A stretch of DNA of 38,412 nt from a bacterium (GTDB taxonomy: Bacteria > Cyanobacteriota > Vampirovibrionia > Gastranaerophilales > Gastranaerophilaceae). A program made the translations under genes and the position numbers. Location of the stretch: NCBI GenBank assembly GCA_017478515.1, contig JAFVDH010000048.1, forward strand, positions 1 to 38,412, written 5' to 3'. Shown here one piece after another: positions 33,470 through 38,412 of this stretch. The notes under the pieces are model-generated. The model was given only the letters and a program-made list of their open reading frames with translations. It did no database searches and was not told the DNA's origin. Position 1 is the stretch's first letter. Every line of letters starts with the position of its first letter.

Positions 33470-33509
33470 AACAAGGGCCGGTTACAGTTTACTGTAACCG
33501 GCCCTTGTT
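33470..33509. terminator. Bidirectional intrinsic terminator
   Basis: A perfect 18-bp inverted repeat (AACAAGGGCCGGTTACAG and its complement) with a 4-nt loop, T-rich on the + side. It separates the convergent GT-C and LysM genes. A smaller AAGGC/GCCTT hairpin lies about 50 bp upstream. Confidence 0.85.
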
Positions 33510-33526
33510 ATTTTTATTTGTTAAAG

Positions 33527-34081
33527 TTAATCTGCTCCAAGAGGAATTATTAGTGATTGACCTAATTGTAATTGATTAGGGTTTGAAATATTGTTTGCTT
33601 TTTCTATTTTTTTAGCATTTTTTTCTGTGTAAGAACCGTAAAATCTGATAACAATAGATTCTAACGTATCGCCGCTTTGTACAGTATAAGTTTCAGAAGT
33701 AAGGTTTTTAACATCAGTTGTATCAGCAGGAATAAAAGTCAATTTAGCGGGTTCTGCAGATGTTTCGATTGCTGTAGGTGTTTCGTCGAAAGAGTTTTCT
33801 TTAACTGCATTCATAGAAAGATTAACAATAGTAGTTAAAATTAACATAGAAACCGCACCAAGAATAAATCCTGTAATAATATATACAATAGGAGATTTTT
33901 CAGATTTTGTGCCAGGTTGTTTTAAGTCTTGCCATAAAATATCAAGTTCTTTATCCTTTATAGGTTGAAAAATTGTTGTTTGAGCACTGCTGTAATTTCT
34001 GCGTCTGTATTTAGAAAGTGCTTCAATGGACTTAATTTTTTCTTTAGATATATTTGAACGTCTTAGTGTTGTACTTTTCAT
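33527..34081 (-). CDS. Membrane-anchored LysM-domain protein
   Basis: 184 residues: a basic cytoplasmic N-terminus (1-63), one transmembrane helix (about 65-87, I-V-Y-I-I-T-G-F-I-L-G-A-V-S-M), a Thr/Ala/Pro-rich stalk, and one LysM peptidoglycan-binding domain at the C-terminus (131-180: Y-T-V-Q-S-G-D-T-L-E-S-I ... L-G-Q-S-L-I-I-P). The LysM should face the cell wall. No enzyme domain, so it is a structural or anchoring protein. It has its own promoter. Confidence 0.85.
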   Translation of the reverse strand: MKSTTLRRSNISKEKIKSIEALSKYRRRNYSSAQTTIFQPIKDKELDILWQDLKQPGTKSEKSPIVYIITGFILGAVSMLILTTIVNLSMNAVKENSFDETPTAIETSAEPAKLTFIPADTTDVKNLTSETYTVQSGDTLESIVIRFYGSYTEKNAKKIEKANNISNPNQLQLGQSLIIPLGAD

Positions 34082-34115
34082 GATAGTTTTCTCGCCCGTT
34101 GTCTGTTACATGTTA

Positions 34116-34143
34116 ATTTTAGCATAATAGAAATCTATATCAA
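34116..34143 (-). promoter_or_regulatory. Promoter of the LysM gene
   Basis: Minus-strand TTGATA, 16-bp spacer, TAAAAT preceded by TGC (extended -10). Leader of about 28 nt. Confidence 0.6.
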
Positions 34144-34263
34144 GTTTTTGGGTAGTTTTTAATCTGAATAAAGTAGACCGAATAGAGGATATTTAAAAGC
34201 TTTTGTTAAATAAAAATTTTTAAATGCCGAAAGGAAACTTGTAAATAAATTATGGAGAAATTT

Positions 34264-35928
34264 ATGTTAAATATCACTGCCGAACAAAGTCAAGGAATGA
34301 CTAAAGAAATTTTGTTAAACCCTGTTGAGACATTAGAAAATGCAAGAGCAGCACATGAAAAATACCTTTTAAAAGGACAGAATGAGGATTTATTGGAGGC
34401 TGTTAACCAATATTTGTTAACTTTAAAATCAAATCCGAATATTTCTGAAAGCTATTATAGATTAGCATCTTTAATGTTAGAAAGCGGAGAAATAGATTTA
34501 GAAAATGCAATAGAACAATGCAAAGCTGCAATATCAGTAGCTCCGAAAAATTCTGATGCTCATTTATACACAGCATATTTTATGGAAAAAGCCGGAGATT
34601 TTACATCTTCTTCAAAAGAATATGAAAAAGCTGTAAAATTTGCAGGTTTAAAATCGGCAAGAGCAAGACTTTTATATTCATCAAGCATATTAAGTCAGAT
34701 AGATTCTAAAAATTTGAGCATAATCAAATTACACAAATTCCTATATCATTTAATCTCAGGAGTAGTATTGTCTGCAATAGATAAAAAATCGTTAAAAATG
34801 TTATTTAAAAATATTAAAGATAATGCAGCAGTTGCTTTGTACAAAACTATAGGAACAATGCTTGAGGGTGTGAATGGTTTTAGAGCAACATTAAAAGTTT
34901 ATAAAAAGGCTGTAGAAAAAACTGGTCATAAAGGTTCATTCTATTCAAGAATGGGTGATATATTAATGAGAAAAGAAGAATATACAGATGCATTGGACTG
35001 TTACAAAAAAGCATATATTACTCAACCGAATGACAGAAAAAATTTATTAAAACTTGCAACAATAACAAGAACATATATGCCGAATGCTATTGATGAAGCG
35101 ATTGATTACTACACAGCTTTGTTAAATTTCGGAAAAGATACTCCTCAAATATATTACGAATTGGGTCATCTATATTTGAAAAAGGGCGATAATTTCCATG
35201 CCTTGGTTGCGTTTAAGTTAGCTCTTGACAGTGATAACAACAATCCATATTTTAATAATGCAATAGCGTTTGCATATTTAAGAAGTAATATGTTTGATGA
35301 TGCGATACAACATTATCAAAAGGCTATTAAAATAAATCCTGACGATAAATGGACAGCATTAGTATGTCATACTTTAGGACTTGTTTATTTAGATATGAAA
35401 ATGGATTTTCAGTCAGCATTATCAGCTTTCCAAGCAGGATTAGTTTTGGACGAAAATAATTATGAATTGCATGTTTCATTGGCAGATATTTATATGGCAC
35501 AAAACGATTTAGATAATGCTATACAAACTTACTGCGACGCAATAAAAGTTAACGGAAACTGTTTCTTAGCCTATGCTAAATTAGGTCTTGCATTATGGGA
35601 AAATAATTGCATAGAAGAAGCTTTAGTTGCATATAATAAGGCTATTGAGTTAAATCCTGACTGTGATACTGCATATAACAATCTTGGAGTTGTTTATATT
35701 GACGGACTTGCTGATAATAAAGAGGCTTTAAACTGTTTCTTAAAAGCAATAGAACTAAACCCTAATTATACTCTTGCATATTTTAATGCGGGACGTGCAT
35801 ACGAAAAATTAGGACTGGCACAAGATGCTGCCTCTTATTATCAAATGGCAATTGATTTGAACAGACTTTCTCCTGAACTTATTGAAGATGAAATTCAGGA
35901 TAAAATATACAGTTTATTTAATTTATAA
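34264..35928 (+). CDS. Tetratricopeptide-repeat protein
   Basis: 554 residues composed largely of TPR units: clear copies include D-A-L-D-C-Y-K-K-A-Y-I-T-Q-P, D-A-I-Q-H-Y-Q-K-A-I-K-I-N-P, E-A-L-V-A-Y-N-K-A-I-E-L-N-P and E-A-L-N-C-F-L-K-A-I-E-L-N-P. TPRs bind partner proteins; no catalytic domain, signal peptide or membrane segment. The start is placed at ATG 34264, which has GGAG 6 nt upstream; an ATG four codons earlier is possible. A terminator follows. Confidence 0.85.
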   Translation: MLNITAEQSQGMTKEILLNPVETLENARAAHEKYLLKGQNEDLLEAVNQYLLTLKSNPNISESYYRLASLMLESGEIDLENAIEQCKAAISVAPKNSDAHLYTAYFMEKAGDFTSSSKEYEKAVKFAGLKSARARLLYSSSILSQIDSKNLSIIKLHKFLYHLISGVVLSAIDKKSLKMLFKNIKDNAAVALYKTIGTMLEGVNGFRATLKVYKKAVEKTGHKGSFYSRMGDILMRKEEYTDALDCYKKAYITQPNDRKNLLKLATITRTYMPNAIDEAIDYYTALLNFGKDTPQIYYELGHLYLKKGDNFHALVAFKLALDSDNNNPYFNNAIAFAYLRSNMFDDAIQHYQKAIKINPDDKWTALVCHTLGLVYLDMKMDFQSALSAFQAGLVLDENNYELHVSLADIYMAQNDLDNAIQTYCDAIKVNGNCFLAYAKLGLALWENNCIEEALVAYNKAIELNPDCDTAYNNLGVVYIDGLADNKEALNCFLKAIELNPNYTLAYFNAGRAYEKLGLAQDAASYYQMAIDLNRLSPELIEDEIQDKIYSLFNL

Positions 35929-35955
35929 TCAAAAATCTCATAATTTTATTTACTT

Positions 35956-35989
35956 AGGTATGATTTATTTAAGTCATACCTTTTTTTTG
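35956..35989 (+). terminator. Intrinsic terminator of the TPR gene
   Basis: AGGTATGA pairs with TCATACCT around a 10-nt loop, followed by a run of T. Confidence 0.75.
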
Positions 35990-36003
35990 CATGTAAATTT
36001 AAA

Positions 36004-37776
36004 TTACTTACTCAGAATTTTTGATAATTCCGCAACCGTTCTGGGGAAATACTGTTGTAAGTATTGAGAGCGGATAGAGAATAGATCTTCGTTATTATAT
36101 GTATTTAAAAGAGCATTTGTTTCCGCTATTGTTTCTTGCAGACCGTCTTTTTCTTCCGAAGTTTTTATAAAGTAATTTATATGTTCTCTTTGTGCCGCAG
36201 GGAAAGCTTCATTAAACAAGGCTTTTTCTTTTTCAAACACCTCATTTATTTTTTTGTTTGAAAAGATTGATTTTTTTAGTGTTTCTTCCTGTTTTACATC
36301 AACTTCATTGTAATCTTTTGCATGTCCGAGTTCGTGGAGCATTACAAAGAGGTTATCTCCTGTTTTTATTCGTTTGTTTACAACTCCGTAAGTTGAATAA
36401 TTAATATCATCTATGCCGTTTAAGTGTTTTACTGTTTTGCTCAGTGCAATAAGTTCTTCACCCGGCATTTTTTTCAGAACATCAAGGATTTTTTCTTTAT
36501 TTCCGTCAATATAGTTTTCAAAAGTAAGCTTTGAGTCTTTATTATCTTTTAAATTTTTGATATTTATTTCTTTTTCATTAACGGTTATTTCATATTTTTG
36601 GTCATTTTTTGCGGAAATAAATTTATTATCCGAAATAACTTCAAAGGATTGAGAGTTTTTCAATAAAACATTTCCGTTTTTGTCAGTAATAATATAATCG
36701 CTAATTCTGTTACCTTGCGGGTCATTTTCGTACAAATATTGTGTTCTTGTTCCGTCAAGAGAGGTCATGTCTTTTTTAACTGTTGTGATACCTGTTTTTT
36801 TATCAACAGAACCTTGAGATAGTATTTTTTCCGAACCGTCAGGGAATACATGTTTTATGTTTAAAACGCCGGGTATTTCTGACTGGTCGGTGTATTCTTT
36901 TCTTAAGGTTTTGCCGTTTTTGTCTCGTACAACCCTTATTTCGTTTATCAAAACAGGTTGAGGCAGTTTTTTATTAACTTCCAATTTTACTTTTGATATA
37001 GTATTGGTTCTGTTATCAATAGTTTTCTTTATTTGATACTGCTTGCCGTTAGGGAATGTTCGAGCTTTTACTTCTTCTGTTGAAATTATATTCAAGTCCT
37101 TATCAAAAAGTTCTATTTTTTTACTCGTATCTTTCAAATCTGCAATAAGTGCAAAAGCGTTCGGGTCGTAGTAATCTGTTTGGAATTTTATTGATAAAGC
37201 GTTTTCACCGCAGTCTTTTTCCATTTTGTTATAGTATTCTACAACTTTGTTAGGAGTTTTGAGAAGGTTATTTTTTGATAAAGCAATTATATCTTCTGTT
37301 TCAAGGTTACATTGAGCCAAAACTTTTGCTTTTTCATAATCTTCATTATTTTCTACTTTTTGAGAAAAAGCTTTTATATCAAAAGGACTGAATCGAGGAG
37401 AGTTATCCTCTTTTTTCATCGCAGATAAATCTGCAAGATTTTGTACAATATTTACATCCTTTTCTAAGATTTCGCAAGCTAAAGCACTAAAAATTTTAGG
37501 GTTTTGAACTAAAGTTTTAAAAGGTTCCCACTTATCAGGTGCTTTTATAAGTTCTTTTTTTATAATTTCCAATTTTTCATCATTGAATTTAGGTGTTCCT
37601 TTGAAATTTTTTATTTCTTTTAACTCCATAATCGCATCATCGGCATTAAAATTACCTTTAAACGAAGTCCGTTCAAAAGTATCTTTTTGCAGACCTAAAT
37701 TCAATCTTGGTCTTAGTCCTTGGGTAGGTTTTATTCCTGAAACATTGTTTATGTTAACGATACTTTTAATATTCAT
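36004..37776 (-). CDS. Putative HEXXH metalloprotease with N-terminal FERxxFKG motif
   Basis: 590 residues. The N-terminus has F-E-R-T-S-F-K-G-N (34-42), a motif I associate with many proteins of Gastranaerophilales. The middle (~220-420) is rich in beta repeats like D-x-x-G-N-x-L-x-K. The C-terminal domain has V-M-L-H-E-L-G-H-A-K-D-Y with the zinc motif H481-E482-L-G-H485; Glu548 or Glu552 (Q-E-T-I-A-E-T) could be the third ligand, as in lethal-factor-like gluzincins. No signal peptide. The ATG is chosen over a TTG 4 codons upstream; TATAAT lies 15 nt before it. Protease activity is inferred. Confidence 0.65.
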   Translation of the reverse strand: MNIKSIVNINNVSGIKPTQGLRPRLNLGLQKDTFERTSFKGNFNADDAIMELKEIKNFKGTPKFNDEKLEIIKKELIKAPDKWEPFKTLVQNPKIFSALACEILEKDVNIVQNLADLSAMKKEDNSPRFSPFDIKAFSQKVENNEDYEKAKVLAQCNLETEDIIALSKNNLLKTPNKVVEYYNKMEKDCGENALSIKFQTDYYDPNAFALIADLKDTSKKIELFDKDLNIISTEEVKARTFPNGKQYQIKKTIDNRTNTISKVKLEVNKKLPQPVLINEIRVVRDKNGKTLRKEYTDQSEIPGVLNIKHVFPDGSEKILSQGSVDKKTGITTVKKDMTSLDGTRTQYLYENDPQGNRISDYIITDKNGNVLLKNSQSFEVISDNKFISAKNDQKYEITVNEKEINIKNLKDNKDSKLTFENYIDGNKEKILDVLKKMPGEELIALSKTVKHLNGIDDINYSTYGVVNKRIKTGDNLFVMLHELGHAKDYNEVDVKQEETLKKSIFSNKKINEVFEKEKALFNEAFPAAQREHINYFIKTSEEKDGLQETIAETNALLNTYNNEDLFSIRSQYLQQYFPRTVAELSKILSK

Positions 37777-37949
37777 AATAAATTCCAAATAATTATACTC
37801 TTATAATATGATTTACGGAATAAAAAAAATATACTTTAATAAATGAGGATATAATGTAAATAAATGTTAATATTTCCCAAAAAAGAGCAATAAAACTGCG
37901 TTATGGAACTTTATATTCATGTAAAACCGTATAAAAGTGTGGGTGAATT

Positions 37950-38412
37950 ATGACCGAAATAAATTCAATATCTGTAAGAGGCGTAAACTTACCGCAATCT
38001 CTGGGGACATCGCAGGCAGGAAGTGCTGACGGCAATGGCGGGTTACTTTTTGGCGATGATTTAATAGGCGGAACTGAAGATACCTACACATCTGATACCG
38101 TAAAGGAGCAAATAAAAACTCAGGCACAAGAGCTTATAAAACTTGCAAAGCGAATGAATGCTGGAAGTTCAGATGGTTCTGAGGGCTCAGAGGGCAGCAG
38201 TGCGTTAAAAAAATCATTAAATACTAAGTTAAAAGCGTTAAAAGAACAGGCTGAAGCTGCAGGTATTGATCTGAATGCATTGTTTTCGGAAATTTCCGAA
38301 GAAACAAATATGAGCCGCAAAGACCAAAAACTTATATCAAAAACATTAAAAGTAAAAATATCTAAAAAAACGGATGCATCGTCGGAAAGTTCAAGTAGTG
38401 CTATGGCACAGC
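37950..38412 (+). CDS. Hypothetical Ser/Gly-rich protein, partial at right edge
   Basis: At least 154 codons open to the window end. Begins M-T-E-I-N-S-I-S-V-R-G-V-N-L-P and has Ser/Glu/Gly-rich stretches (S-S-D-G-S-E-G-S-E-G-S-S) separating helical segments (V-K-E-Q-I-K-T-Q-A-Q-E-L-I-K-L and L-K-A-L-K-E-Q-A-E-A-A-G-I-D-L-N). TATAAA lies about 20 nt before the ATG. No family recognised. Confidence 0.65.
   Translation, partial: MTEINSISVRGVNLPQSLGTSQAGSADGNGGLLFGDDLIGGTEDTYTSDTVKEQIKTQAQELIKLAKRMNAGSSDGSEGSEGSSALKKSLNTKLKALKEQAEAAGIDLNALFSEISEETNMSRKDQKLISKTLKVKISKKTDASSESSSSAMAQ

Overview
The window reads as chromosomal DNA of an uncultured-type, very AT-rich bacterium, most likely a gut member of the non-photosynthetic Cyanobacteria relatives (Gastranaerophilales/Melainabacteria, Vampirovibrionia). 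Evidence: the ribosomal block infA-rpmJ-rpsM-rpsK-rpsD-rpoA-rplQ-truA-rplM-rpsI has the truA-rplM-rpsI tail typical of Cyanobacteria; one protein carries an N-terminal F-E-R-x-x-F-K-G motif that I associate with proteins of that group; calpain-like and TPR proteins fit as well. The assignment is inference from protein style, not from a database search.

Layout. 1-1750: a gene fragment at the left edge and a calpain-like (C2) cysteine protease. 1899-9495: housekeeping genes metG, dnaX, an S66 LD-carboxypeptidase, a 49-residue small protein, bioY, rimI and a radical SAM/SPASM protein. 9777-19971: a compact phage-derived cluster of 13 genes, all on + except one: LuxR-type HTH, N-acetylmuramoyl-L-alanine amidase, P22 gp10-like tail-hub protein, coat, holin-like protein, scaffold-like protein, head-tail adaptor, small terminase, an unknown, a minus-strand RipA-like membrane protein, GNAT, portal, large terminase and a membrane/coiled-coil protein. 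20005-20170: a 166-bp palindromic element. 20206-22928: a polytopic membrane protein and a patatin phospholipase. 23349-28591: the translation/transcription operon ending in a clear terminator. 28764-29282: small hypothetical genes. 29408-33372: leuS and a GT-C-like membrane glycosyltransferase. 33527-38412: a LysM membrane protein, a TPR protein, a HELGH putative metalloprotease and a Ser-rich partial ORF at the right edge.

The best candidate for an undescribed system is the 10.2-kb phage-like cluster. It has apparently intact packaging (TerL with all ATPase and nuclease residues), coat, portal, connector, tail hub and lysis genes, but no recognisable integrase, repressor, replication gene, tail fibre, tape measure or att site. 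Its order is roughly the reverse of the usual terminase-portal-scaffold-coat-tail-lysis order. This suits a domesticated particle (gene-transfer-agent-like), a satellite, or a reduced prophage; sequence alone cannot decide.

Other structural signals: a -10 hexamer exactly 6 nt before the ATG of dnaX, rimI, the radical SAM gene and the 20206 membrane protein (predicted leaderless mRNAs); an A10 tract in dnaX where slippage would truncate the tau-like protein; hairpins without U-tracts between phage genes; and hairpins in the leaders of infA, rpsM and rpsD. I saw no tRNA, rRNA or CRISPR array.
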